Shown here: in pieces, positions 20,817 to 29,593 of the stretch
How positions within the stretch are numbered: the first letter of the stretch is position 1
How the letters are laid out: every line of letters starts with the position of its first letter
Source of the DNA: Myxococcales bacterium
Lineage (GTDB): Bacteria > Myxococcota_A > Polyangia > Haliangiales > Haliangiaceae
Assembly (NCBI GenBank): GCA_016717005.1
Contig: JADJUF010000001.1
Location: 1,116,001 to 1,180,000, forward strand
DNA length: 64,000 bases
Reading direction: 5' to 3'
Translations under genes and position numbers: made by a program
The notes under the pieces: model-generated
Databases searched by the model: none
The model's input: the letters and a program-made list of their open reading frames with translations, nothing else
Told to the model about the DNA's origin: nothing

Positions 20817-21329
20817 ATGACTCAGAGCCTGGTTGAACGTATCGGCGTCGCGCCGCACCGCGAGAAGGTCATCGAGGACTGCTGCGGCCTCGTCGACGCC
20901 CAGGTCAAGGCCAAGAGCGGCTTCTCGGGCATCGCCATCAAGGGCGTCTACGCGACGGTCAAGACCTTCAAGCGCGGCTTCGTGCCGTCGGTCGTCAACG
21001 CGATGCTCGACGAGTGGCTCGGCAAGCTGCAGCCCTACCACGACAAGTGGGCCGGCGCCGACGGCGGCTTCGCGCAGTTCCTGATCGCCCGCTCGGACGA
21101 CGTCGCCGAGGACCTCCTGCTGGTCACCGACGCCCGCGCCAAGAAGAGCGAGCACGGCACCGTCAAGAAGCTCTACGAGAAGAACCGCGCCTCGGCCAAG
21201 AAGAACGTCGTCGAGGCCGTGCCCGAGCTGGCGCGCCTGATCGAGAAGCACGTGGCCGCGTCCGACTCGGCCGCCGCAGCCCCCGCCGCGGACGCCAAGC
21301 CCGCCGCGGACGCCAAGCCGACCGCGTAG
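20817..21329 (+). CDS. DUF6918-like small helical protein
   Basis: This 170-residue protein starts at ATG 20817 with AAAGGA upstream. The sequence VIEDCCGLVDAQVKAKSGFS, GIAIKGVYATVKTFKRGFVP, ARSDDVAEDLLLVTDARAKK and KNVVEAVPELARLIEKHVAA closely matches my recollection of the DUF6918 family, small helical proteins of unknown role. The last 25 residues are an Ala-Asp-Ala-Lys-Pro repeat tail. There is no signal peptide or membrane segment. The family name is from memory and should be treated as moderate. Confidence 0.6.
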   Translation: MTQSLVERIGVAPHREKVIEDCCGLVDAQVKAKSGFSGIAIKGVYATVKTFKRGFVPSVVNAMLDEWLGKLQPYHDKWAGADGGFAQFLIARSDDVAEDLLLVTDARAKKSEHGTVKKLYEKNRASAKKNVVEAVPELARLIEKHVAASDSAAAAPAADAKPAADAKPTA

Positions 21330-21331
21330 CG

Positions 21332-21408
21332 CGGAGGGGATCCGGAAGCCGCATCCGGAATCGGAAGCGGGGACCGGACGCAGCGTCAGAACCGGCGGCG
21401 GGAGCCGG
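21332..21408. repeat. CCGGAA/CCGGAC-rich degenerate repeat in a convergent gap
   Basis: The short gap between two convergent genes is filled by degenerate units such as ATCCGGAA, ATCGGAAG and ACCGGACG. It is similar in flavour to the much longer (GGAGCC)n array at 26994-27277. Confidence 0.45.
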
Positions 21409-21410
21409 CG

Positions 21411-22422
21411 CTACTGCTCGAGCAGGTGCACCATGAGGTATCCCTCGGCGGTGCGGCGGGGTCCGGGCGCGCCCGACATCTGGCGGAAGTCCGCGGCGAG
21501 CTGGCGCCGGTTGTACGAGCGGTACAGCGCCACCGGGTCGATCTCGCGCGAGTGCTCGAGCTCGTCGATGTGTCGCCCCAGCACCCTCGAGGCCCACGCG
21601 GCGCTGACGGCGGTCTTGCCCTCCTCGCGCATGCGGCTCCGCAGCGTGCCCAGCTCTTCCCAGGTCATGTTGAACAGGAACTCCTCGAACGCCGCGGTCT
21701 CCGGCACCGACATGCCGTCGCGCGCGAAGAACTCGAGGACCTCGGGTGAGCAGTCCTCGCACACCAGCCGGAAGGTCTCGGTCGCGCCGACCAGGCAGCC
21801 GAAGTCGCTCGTGATCCGGTTGCGCGCGTGCCACGCCGACTCGAGGATGGGCGCGAAGTCGTCGATCTCGAGCGTCGAGTCGTCCCAGATCGAGATGAGC
21901 TGATCCGCGCAGCGGCGCTTGCAGATGTCGCTGAGGTCGGGCTTGCGCAGGAGCGCGAGGAACAGGTCCTCGCACAGCAGCGTGTAGATCGACTGCGCCA
22001 GCTCCTCGTTGAGATCGTGGATCAGCCGGGCCTCGTCGACGGCGCCGTCGGACGAGCTGTTCGCCGCGGCCGCCGTGGCCTTGATGAAGGCGCGCAGGAA
22101 GTTGATCTTGGTCAAGAGCGCCGTGCGCGACAGCGTCGCCTTGAGCGGCATCATCAGCTCGCCCGAGAGGCCGTCGAGCGTGGTCAGGTGCTCGATCAGG
22201 TCGACTCGTCGCGGGCCTCGCCGCCCATCGAGGTCGGCGCGCGCGCAGCGGCCGCGAGCTCTCGAGCAGCGCGTTGGTCTGGCGCAGCTGATCGATGAGG
22301 TCGCGCAGGATCTGGGCGTCCGCGGGGGCCCGGGCCGCGACCACGCGCAGCGCCTGATCGACCACCTCGACCTCGTGGCGGTCCAGGAGATGGACCGCGA
22401 CGACTTCGGCCGACTGCAACAT
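21411..22422 (-). CDS. unknown soluble protein (one frameshift)
   Basis: This is a protein of about 337 residues, mostly helical, without signal or membrane segments. The N-terminal part from ATG 22422 reads MLQSAEVVAVHLLDRHEVEV, then DAQILRDLIDQLRQTNALLE. The frame slips around 22200-22250, then continues HLTTLDGLSGELMMPLKATL, KINFLRAFIKATAAAANSSS, LAQSIYTLLCEDLFLALLRK and SVPETAAFEEFLFNMTWEEL. It ends GPRRTAEGYLMVHLLEQ. The conserved-looking clusters of Trp, Cys and acidic residues suggest a real family, but I do not recognise it. It follows the dedA-like gene on the same strand with about 10 nt between them and may be cotranscribed. Confidence 0.55.
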
Positions 22423-22432
22423 CGGGGTCAAG

Positions 22433-23128
22433 CTACCACCGATATGCGGCGCTGCCGAGAGGACATGACCGCCACCGGCCGCGACCGTCGCCATCTGGGT
22501 CACGACGCGGCCCCGCCGGGCCGCCTCCCGGCGCTTGAGCAAGAACCGGACCGCGGCGGCGACGAGGATCAGCACGACCAGGGCCGCGATCACCAGGTCG
22601 ACCCGCTTGGCCTTCTTGGCCACCGACTCCCCAGTTCGCGCCGATCTGGTACCCGAGCACCATCAGGCCCCCGCCCCACAAGGTCGAGCCGAGGAACGTC
22701 TGGAACATGAACAGCGACAGGCGCATCCGGGCGATGCCCGCGGGGATCGAGATCAGGTGGCGGACCACCGGCAGGAACCGGGCGATGAGCACGGTCCAGG
22801 CCCCGTGGCGGGCGAAGAACTGCTCGGTCTTCTCGATGTCCGCGGGGCGGACGAACACGTACTTGCCCCACTTGAGCAGCAGCGGCTTGCCGCCGGCCGC
22901 GCCGATCCAGTACGAGATCAGCGACCCCGTCATGGCGGCGGCCGAGTTGACCGCGAGGATCGCCGGCAGGGAGAACTTGCCCTGGCTGGCCATGTAGCCC
23001 GCGAACGGCATCACCAGCAGCGACGGCACCGGCACCATCGTGCTCTCGAGCACGATCAGCAGGAACAGGCCCGGGTAGCCGACGTCGGCGATGAAGTTCT
23101 GCATCCAGTGGGCGATGGAGTCGAGCAC
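22433..23128 (-). CDS. DedA/SNARE-associated family membrane protein (frameshift near the C-terminus)
   Basis: This inner-membrane protein of the DedA superfamily has members that act in lipid flipping (undecaprenyl-phosphate or phospholipid scrambling) and proton-dependent homeostasis. Motifs: FLLIVLESTMVPVPSLLVMP (E-x-x-x-P-V-P start), GYMASQGKFSLPAILAVNSA, GSLISYWIGAAGGKPLLLKW (the G-x-x-x-Y-x-x-G block), then FFARHGAWTVLIARFLPVVR (FxRFxPxxR) and HLISIPAGIARM. These are all in the usual order. The frame slips at the C run at 22629-22632. The restored tail KRVDLVIAALVVLILVAAAV is the last membrane helix, so the true stop lies close to 22433-22500. The GTG start at 23128 is the most N-terminal that fits family length. 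Confidence 0.8.
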   Translation of the reverse strand: MLDSIAHWMQNFIADVGYPGLFLLIVLESTMVPVPSLLVMPFAGYMASQGKFSLPAILAVNSAAAMTGSLISYWIGAAGGKPLLLKWGKYVFVRPADIEKTEQFFARHGAWTVLIARFLPVVRHLISIPAGIARMRLSLFMFQTFLGSTLWGGGLMVLGYQIGANWGVGGQEGQAGRPGDRGPGRADPRRRRGPVLAQAPGGGPAGPRRDPDGDGRGRWRSCPLGSAAYRW

Positions 23129-23256
23129 GGGCCGGCGTTATTGCTCGGTCGCCAGGCGATGCAACCGCGGGACGCATGTGACCGGGTCGGCGTGCCCACA
23201 TGGCCCCACCAGCGACGCCGCGCCGGGTCGCCGCCGCATCGTGTATCGTGGTCGCA

Positions 23257-25660
23257 ATGGGGGCCCACGTGCGATCTCTTGCTGTCCTTGCGCTCGCGAC
23301 CGTCGCCCTCGGCGGCTGCTTCCTGTTCAACAGCGACGACAGCGGCAAGACCGGCCCCGATGGCGGCGCCGGCTCGGCGTGCCAGGCCGCCGACGAGTGC
23401 AGCGCCGGCCTCGTGTGCGCCGCCGACGTCTGCATCAACCCCGGCACCGTCGGCATCGGCGGCAGCTGCTCGGCCAGCCGTGACTGCGCGACCGGCCTGC
23501 AGTGCGCCCTCAACGGGGTCTGCGCCCCGGCCGGCGGCGGCACCGTCGGCAGCGCGTGCGCCTCGGGCGCCGACTGCCGGAGCGAGCTCCGGTGCGAGCT
23601 CGACGGGCTCGGCGGCACCTGCCAGATGGCGGGCGCCGGCGACGTCGGCGCGAGCTGCGCCAGCGGCGCCGACTGCCTCGCTGGGCTGGCCTGCACCGCC
23701 GGCGGGATGTGCGATCGCGCCAGCGAGGCGTTCCCGCCGTTCCCGGGCGTCACCTGCGGCGCCGACGAGAGCCCGTTCCGCGGCTACTTCGAGATCCCGC
23801 GCCCGAGCCGGCGCCTGGCGGACTTCTACCGGCTGCCGTTCCCCAACGACGCGCGGATCAAGGCCGACGGCACGCTCGACCTGTCGGACTTCCCGCGCCC
23901 GGGCCAGACCGTCCTCGGGGTCGATCTGGTCGATCTCTACGCCGACGCGGCCGAGGCCGACTTCGCCGGGTTCGCGTCGATCTCGGTGGCGTCGTTCCGG
24001 TTCTCGTCGCCGCTCGACTTCAGCACGGTCGCCGACGGCGCCGCGGTGTTCCTGGTCGACATCACCACGCCCGGCGCGCCGGGCTTCGGCGCCAACCGCG
24101 GCCGCGAGTTCGGCTACGACCCGGGCCGCGGCAAGTTCGCGTGCCAGAACCGCTTCACGCTCGGCAACCGCACCACCGACGCGCTCGAGCCCGGCCACAC
24201 CTACGCGGCCTGGATCTCGACCGCGGCCCGCTCCGCCACCGGCGCGGGGCCGACCCAGGACGCGGATCTGATCGCGATGCTCGCGGCGACGCCGCCGACC
24301 GATCCCGACCTGATGCGGGCCTGGGACCAGTACGCGAAGTTCCGCGCGTACCTCGCGGCCGACAGCCGCGCGGCCGACACGGTCGCGACCGTCGCGATGT
24401 TCACGGTGGCCGACGCCAGCGCCCAGGCCCGCGCGCTCGCCGCGCAGGTCGCCGCGCGCGCGGCGCCCGCCGTCACCGATCTCACGCTGTGCGACGGCGC
24501 GACCCCCGTCGCCGTGCGCGCCCGCCGACGATCCCACCCGCGCCTGCGGCGACTCGAGCGGCGGCTTCTGGGAGCTCCAGGGTCGGCTGGCGGTGCCGAA
24601 CTACCAGTCCGGCACCCTGCCCTACGAGCGCCCGGTCGACGGCGGCGCGATCGCGGTCGACGGCGCCGGCGCGCCGATGGTCCAGGGCGAGCTGCCGGTG
24701 TGCTTCGCGATGACGATCCCCAAGGGCATGATGCCGAGCGGCGGCTGGCCGGTCGTGGTCTACGCCCACGGCACCGGCGGCAACTACCGCTCGGCCATCG
24801 GCAACGGCATCGCCGAGCGCCTGGCCGGCGCGTCGACGCCGATGGCGACGTTCACGTTCGACGGCGTCGCCCACGGCGAGCGCCGCGGCACCTCGGCCCG
24901 GACCCCCGACAGCCTGATGTTCAACATCGTCAACCCGCGGGCGGCGCGCGACAACCACCTGCAGGGTGCGGTCGACGTCATGACCGCGCTGCGCCTCGGC
25001 GACGTGACCGGGCTGACCGCGCCGATGGTGGGCCCGTTCCAGCTCGACCCGGCGCGCACGTACTTCTTCGGCCACTCGCAGGGCAGCAACGTCGGCATCC
25101 CGGCGCTCGCGGTCAGCGACCGCGCCCCGGCGGCGATCTTCTCGGGCGCCGGCTCGGTGCTGATCGAGGGCATCCTCGGCAAGAAGCAGCCGGTCGACGC
25201 GCGCGCCGGCCTCGAGTTCCTGCTGGGCGAGCCGCTCGGCGGCGGTCACCCGGTGATGACGATCTGGCAGCTGTTCTTCGACAAGATCGACCCGGTGAAC
25301 TACGCGTCGATGCTGATCCGGCGCCCGCCGCCGGGCGTCGCGTCGAAGCACGTGTGGATGTCGTGGGGCAAGGGCGACAGCTACTCGCCCGAGGCCACGC
25401 TGACCGCGACCGCCCACGCCGCGGGGCTGCAGGTCGCGGCGCCGGTGGTGACGCCGATCGCCCTGGCGACCGACGCGCGTCCGATCACGCCGAACCGGGT
25501 CGCCGGCGACGGGCCGACGCGGTTCGGGGCGGTGTTCCAGTACGACCTCGCCGGCGCCGCCGACGGGCACTTCGTCACGACCGAGAGCGCCGCGGCGCTG
25601 GCCGACTGGGAGGCGTTCCTGACCTCGACCGCGGCCACCGGCACGCCGACGGTGCCCTGA
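23257..25660 (+). CDS. secreted lipoprotein alpha/beta hydrolase with Cys-rich N-terminal repeats (one frameshift)
   Basis: This is a lipoprotein of about 800 residues. The signal peptide RSLAVLALATVALGGC gives lipobox LGGC. Next come four short Cys-rich repeats of the pattern GSxCxxxxDCxxGLxC (for example GGSCSASRDCATGLQCALNG) up to residue about 155. A beta-rich region is followed by an alpha/beta-hydrolase domain: GWPVVVYAHGTGGNYRSAI (oxyanion region), YFFGHSQGSNVGIPALAVS with nucleophile elbow GHSQG, and a late acid/His region. One extra C near 24523 breaks the frame; removing it gives DDPTRACGDSSGGFWELQGR. The start may be ATG 23257 or GTG 23269. The likely substrate is an ester or lipid at the cell surface (inferred). 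Confidence 0.7.
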
Positions 25661-25697
25661 CACCGTCCCGGCACGGGCGCCTGGTAACGTGCCCGCG

Positions 25698-26987
25698 ATG
25701 ACCGCCACCCCGCCGGGCGCCGCCCCGGAAGCACCCGCGTCCTGGCGCTCCCGCATCTTCGCGATCTCGTGGCTGTCGTACTTCTCGTACTACTTCACGC
25801 GCACCAACTTCTCGGTCGCCAAGAAGGACATCAGCCGAGAGTTCGGGTTCGACAAGGTCGAGCTCGGCTGGATCGACACCGCCAGCCTGGGGATGTACTG
25901 CCTCGGGCAGTTCGTCCACGGCGTCGTCGGTGAGGTGCTGGGGCCGCGCCGGCTGATCGCGCTGGGCATGCTGACGTCGGCGGCGCTGTCGGTCGCGTTC
26001 GGCACCCAGAGCCTGCTCGGCGTGCTGATCCTGATCTGGGGCCTCAACGGCTTCGTCCAGGCCACCGGCTGGCCCGGCAACGGCAAGCTGCTGGCGTCGT
26101 GGTTCGACACCCGCCGGCGCGGCGAGATGATGGGCGTGTGGTCGACCTGCTACCAGGCCGGCGGCGTGGCCGCCAAGCTGGTCGCGATCCAGTTCCTGGT
26201 CCGGTTCGGCTGGCGCTGGACGTTCTTCGGCCCGGCGCTGTGGGTCGCGGTGGTCGGCGGCGCGGTGTTCCTGCTGGTGCGCGATCGCCCGAGCGACGTC
26301 GGCTTCGCCGATCCCGAGCTGCCGCCGATGGCGGGGACCACGCGCACCGAGGAGCTGGCGGTGCTGCGGCGCGCCGCCCGGGCCGAGGTGCTGCGCACAA
26401 CCCGGATCTGGTTCATGAACGCCAACTACTTCTGCCTGAAGCTCATGCGCTACGCGTTCCTGTACTGGCTGCCGTTCTACCTGGCGGAGGGCTACCACTA
26501 CTCGAGCGAGAAGGCCGGGTACGTGTCGATCGCGTTCGACGCCGGCGGCATCCCGTTCGTGATCCTGCTCGGCATCGTCGCGGACCGCGTGCTGGGCCGG
26601 CGCCGGATCCTGACCGCGGCGCTGTCGTGCGTGGCGCTGTGCGGCGCGTTCGCGCTGTACCGCGAGATCGGCCACAGCGGCGTGGCCTGGAACATCCTCG
26701 GCCTGGCGTTGATCGGCGGCGCGCTGTTCGGCGCCGACGCGCTGGTGTCGGGCTCGGCGTCGCAGGACGTCGGCGGCTCGCACGCGTCGGCGCTGGCGTG
26801 CGGCCTGGTCAACGGCATCGGCTCGCTCGGCGGCATCGCCCAGACGTTCGTGCTGGTGTTCGTCACCGAGCGCTGGGGCTGGGACGGGCTGTTCAAGCTG
26901 TTCATGGTCCTGTCGCTCGTGGGCGCGGCGCTGCTGGCGCCGTTCTGGCGGGTGCGCCCGACGCTGGCGCCGACCCCGACGACGTGA
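25698..26987 (+). CDS. MFS transporter, organophosphate:phosphate antiporter type (GlpT/UhpT-like)
   Basis: This 429-residue inner-membrane transporter has about 12 membrane helices. The start IFAISWLSYFSYYFTRTNFS resembles the YxxxYxxRxNxS motif of the GlpT/UhpT family. The GWPGNGKLLASWFDTRRRGE loop is the family's GWPP-type signature between helices 4 and 5. RYAFLYWLPFYLAEGYHYSS and GALFGADALVSGSASQDVGG match helices 7 and 10-11. Such carriers exchange sugar phosphates or glycerol 3-phosphate for phosphate; the substrate here is not known. ATG 25698 is chosen over GTG 25689 by usual spacing. It is 37 nt after the hydrolase gene and may share its transcript. Confidence 0.8.
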   Translation: MTATPPGAAPEAPASWRSRIFAISWLSYFSYYFTRTNFSVAKKDISREFGFDKVELGWIDTASLGMYCLGQFVHGVVGEVLGPRRLIALGMLTSAALSVAFGTQSLLGVLILIWGLNGFVQATGWPGNGKLLASWFDTRRRGEMMGVWSTCYQAGGVAAKLVAIQFLVRFGWRWTFFGPALWVAVVGGAVFLLVRDRPSDVGFADPELPPMAGTTRTEELAVLRRAARAEVLRTTRIWFMNANYFCLKLMRYAFLYWLPFYLAEGYHYSSEKAGYVSIAFDAGGIPFVILLGIVADRVLGRRRILTAALSCVALCGAFALYREIGHSGVAWNILGLALIGGALFGADALVSGSASQDVGGSHASALACGLVNGIGSLGGIAQTFVLVFVTERWGWDGLFKLFMVLSLVGAALLAPFWRVRPTLAPTPTT

Positions 26988-26993
26988 GCGGTC

Positions 26994-27277
<284 letters not shown>

Positions 27278-27346
27278 ATCCCGCTCGCTCACACCGCGGA
27301 CTCACGAGCTCTGCGCGCGGCGTGAGAGGCGCGGGTCCGCGGCGCG

Positions 27347-28513
27347 CTACAGGCCCTTGGCCTCGCGGATCAGCCGCTCGTACGCCTCGCCCATCGCCTG
27401 GGCCACCTCGCCCAGCGCGGCCGCGGCTGGCGCCAACGATCCGAGCGGGGCGATCGCGAACACCAGGCTGACCACGCGCTGGCGCACGGTCACCGGGATC
27501 AGCACCACCGGCGCCGGGCCGATCGCCTCGAACAGCTTGAGGAACCGCGACTGGGCCAGGTTGCCCGGCGGCGGCGCCCCGATCAGCGTGCGCTGCTCGT
27601 CGTGGACCGTGGCGAACATCGACGGCGGCGCCAGCGGCAACAGCATCCCCGCCAGCGCCGCCTCGGTGGCGTTGCCGCCGAACCCGCGGTGCCCCACCGC
27701 GAGCCCCTCGCGCACGATCAGGACGACCGCGCCGCGCCAGGCGCCGCGCGCGAACGCGATCGCCAGGTCGGCCACCTGATCGCGCTCGCCGGCCTCGGCC
27801 AGGGCCACGCACGTCGCCGCCTTGCTCGGCGCGGGCCGCGGCACCGGCGGCGGCACCGGCGGCGGCGTCGCCCGCGGCGCAACGGGCGCAGCCACCGGCG
27901 GCGGGGTCGTCGGCAACAGCCCGCCGGCCCGCGCCGAGGAGAGCTGGGTCTGCGAGGCGTCGCGGTGGACCCGGCCGTCGTCGAGGTCGACCAGGTTGAA
28001 GGCCGGCGCCGAGGGCTCGTCGAAGTTCACGTCGATCGCCGCGTCGACGTCGGCGACGCCGTCGGGCACGGCCGCGGCGGCCGCGGCGGCGTACGCGAGC
28101 GCGATCTCGCGGCTGATCACCACCTCGCACGCCACCGCCGGGATCACCGGCACCCCGGTCACCCGGGCCACCTCGGCGATGTTGGCGGGGGTGGGATCGC
28201 GGAAGCAGACCACCAGCGACATGCCCTGGGCGCCGCGCGACCAGGCCACGGGCACCGCGCCGATCCCCACCGCCAGGGCGCCCGGGAGCACGCTCACCAG
28301 GGCGGGATCGCGCTGGCTCAGGTGGCGCTCGAGGGCCGCCGGCACGCCCCGCTGCCGGGCCAGGCCCCGGGCGATGTCGTCGGCCTCGACCAGGCCGGCC
28401 TCGACCAGGATCGCGCCGAGCCGCCGCCCGTGCTGGCGCTGGTGGGTCAGCGCCGCATCGACCGCCGCCGGGTCGACCCAGCCGGCCGCCACCAGGATCT
28501 CACCCAGCCGCAC
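27347..28513 (-). CDS. GspE N-terminal-domain (MshEN/T2SSE_N) regulatory-type protein
   Basis: This is a 388-residue soluble protein. The N-terminal 70 residues MRLGEILVAAGWVDPAAVDA, LTHQRQHGRRLGAILVEAGL and EADDIARGLARQRGVPAA form the GspE_N/MshEN fold, which in other proteins binds c-di-GMP or an assembly partner. There is no ATPase domain, so it is not a secretion motor. A second part to residue about 160 looks like the T2SSE_N extension, followed by a Pro/Ala linker and a C-terminal GAF-like domain (GERDQVADLAIAFARGAWRG, APVVLIPVTVRQRVVSLVFA). GTG 28513 is chosen because GGGAGG lies five bases upstream; the longer TTG start would bury that site. A link to c-di-GMP is an inference. Confidence 0.7.
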   Translation of the reverse strand: MRLGEILVAAGWVDPAAVDAALTHQRQHGRRLGAILVEAGLVEADDIARGLARQRGVPAALERHLSQRDPALVSVLPGALAVGIGAVPVAWSRGAQGMSLVVCFRDPTPANIAEVARVTGVPVIPAVACEVVISREIALAYAAAAAAAVPDGVADVDAAIDVNFDEPSAPAFNLVDLDDGRVHRDASQTQLSSARAGGLLPTTPPPVAAPVAPRATPPPVPPPVPRPAPSKAATCVALAEAGERDQVADLAIAFARGAWRGAVVLIVREGLAVGHRGFGGNATEAALAGMLLPLAPPSMFATVHDEQRTLIGAPPPGNLAQSRFLKLFEAIGPAPVVLIPVTVRQRVVSLVFAIAPLGSLAPAAAALGEVAQAMGEAYERLIREAKGL

Positions 28514-28610
28514 GACCACCTCCCGCAACAGACGCGCACGCGACCGCTTGACAGCGACCGCGGGCAGCGGTAAGGAACACGCCGTCTTCGGGGATGAACC
28601 GAAGCAAGTT

Positions 28611-28686
28611 GGGGATATAGCTCAGCTGGGAGAGCGCATGAATGGCATTCATGAGGTCAGGGGTTCGATCCCCCTTATCTCCACCA
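28611..28686 (+). tRNA. tRNA-Ala(GGC)
   Basis: This is a 76-nt cloverleaf with an encoded CCA end. The acceptor GGGGATA pairs with TATCTCC (28676-28682). The D arm is GCTC/GAGC. The anticodon stem CATGA/TCATG holds loop ATGGCAT with anticodon GGC. The T arm is AGGGG-TTCGATC-CCCCT. The discriminator is A and CCA is at 28684-28686. Confidence 0.97.
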
Positions 28687-28690
28687 ACTC

Positions 28691-28714
28691 GCGAGGGAGC
28701 TTCGGCTCCCTCGC
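28691..28714 (+). terminator. tRNA terminator hairpin
   Basis: GCGAGGGAGC, tetraloop TTCG and GCTCCCTCGC form a perfect 10-bp stem starting 5 nt after the tRNA, followed by TGCGTTTC. This is a strong intrinsic-terminator-like structure. Confidence 0.85.
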
Positions 28715-28812
28715 TGCGTTTCGGGGTGTGTTGAGCGAGTAGCGCCATCGCGTCCGAGGTCGTGGGGCGAGGGTTGGCCAAAGGTCGGGCGAACGGGGGA
28801 ACGGGGCGACGC

Positions 28813-29529
28813 TCAGGGGCGATCGCGCGGCGGCACGTCGTCTGGGTGCATGTACTCGGCGAGATCGTCGTCGTCGTCCTCGACCGCGCCGAACTGGATG
28901 CCGCCGGGGCGCGGCGGTCGTGCCGGCTCGCGCGGCGCGGGCGCGGCGTCACCCTCGCGCTCCGCGGCGGTCGGCTCGACCGGCGGACGCCACACCGGCG
29001 CCGCCCGGGTCGGGGCCGGCGGTCGCCAGGTCCTCGACGAGACGGTGCCGTCGTCGTCGTCGCCGCCGCCGCGGGTCGAGGCCGGCGGTCGCCAGGTCCT
29101 TGACGAGACGGTGCCGGCACCGTCGTCCTCCCCGCGCGCGGGCCGCCCCGCCGGGGCGCGCGCCGGGGCGTCGTCGCGGTCGTAGCGGGGCCCGCGTCGG
29201 GTCGGCGTCCAGGCCGGCGGCGCCTCGTCGCCGTCGAGGGCCGCCACCGCGTCGGCGACGGCTGGCTGCTCGAGCAGCTCGGGGAACTGCCCGGCCTCGA
29301 GCAGCTCGAGCACGGCCTGGCCGAGGTCGGCCAGGGCGTCGCCGCGCGCGCGATCGCGGCGGACCTCCTCGAGGCGAGCCCGGCCCTCGCGCGCGCCGCG
29401 CTCGAGCACGTCGCGCACGACGCCGGCCTGCGCGAGCGTCGACCGGACCAGCGTCCCGAGCGTCCCGAGGGTCCCTTGCGGGCCGCGCTCGTCGGGACCA
29501 GCGCGGCGCGGGCGTCGTGACCTTGCCAT
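28813..29529 (-). CDS. unknown acidic/proline-rich cytoplasmic protein with an internal repeat
   Basis: The protein has 238 residues from ATG 29529. Residues about 20-100 form a helical domain (VRSTLAQAGVVRDVLERGAR, EEVRRDRARGDALADLGQAV, LELLEAGQFPELLEQPAVAD). The C-terminal half is disordered and carries a duplicated unit DGTVSSRTWRPPA, with a third partial copy VWRPP. It ends in an acidic stretch (EDDDDDLAEYMHPDDVPP). There is no signal peptide. The helical domain is reminiscent of phasin-like or chaperone-tail proteins, but I do not assign it. It is divergent from the propeller lipoprotein gene. Confidence 0.55.
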   Translation of the reverse strand: MARSRRPRRAGPDERGPQGTLGTLGTLVRSTLAQAGVVRDVLERGAREGRARLEEVRRDRARGDALADLGQAVLELLEAGQFPELLEQPAVADAVAALDGDEAPPAWTPTRRGPRYDRDDAPARAPAGRPARGEDDGAGTVSSRTWRPPASTRGGGDDDDGTVSSRTWRPPAPTRAAPVWRPPVEPTAAEREGDAAPAPREPARPPRPGGIQFGAVEDDDDDLAEYMHPDDVPPRDRP

Positions 29530-29593
29530 CGCCCGATTATCCGCGCTGGCGCGGCTGGCGCCAAGGGGCTCGCATGATCTACCGTCGAGGACC

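Noticed and set aside
28611..28812. tRNA-Ala as an attachment site of an integrated element
   Set aside because: No integrase gene and no repeat of the tRNA 3' end is visible in the window; the tRNA is followed at once by its terminator.
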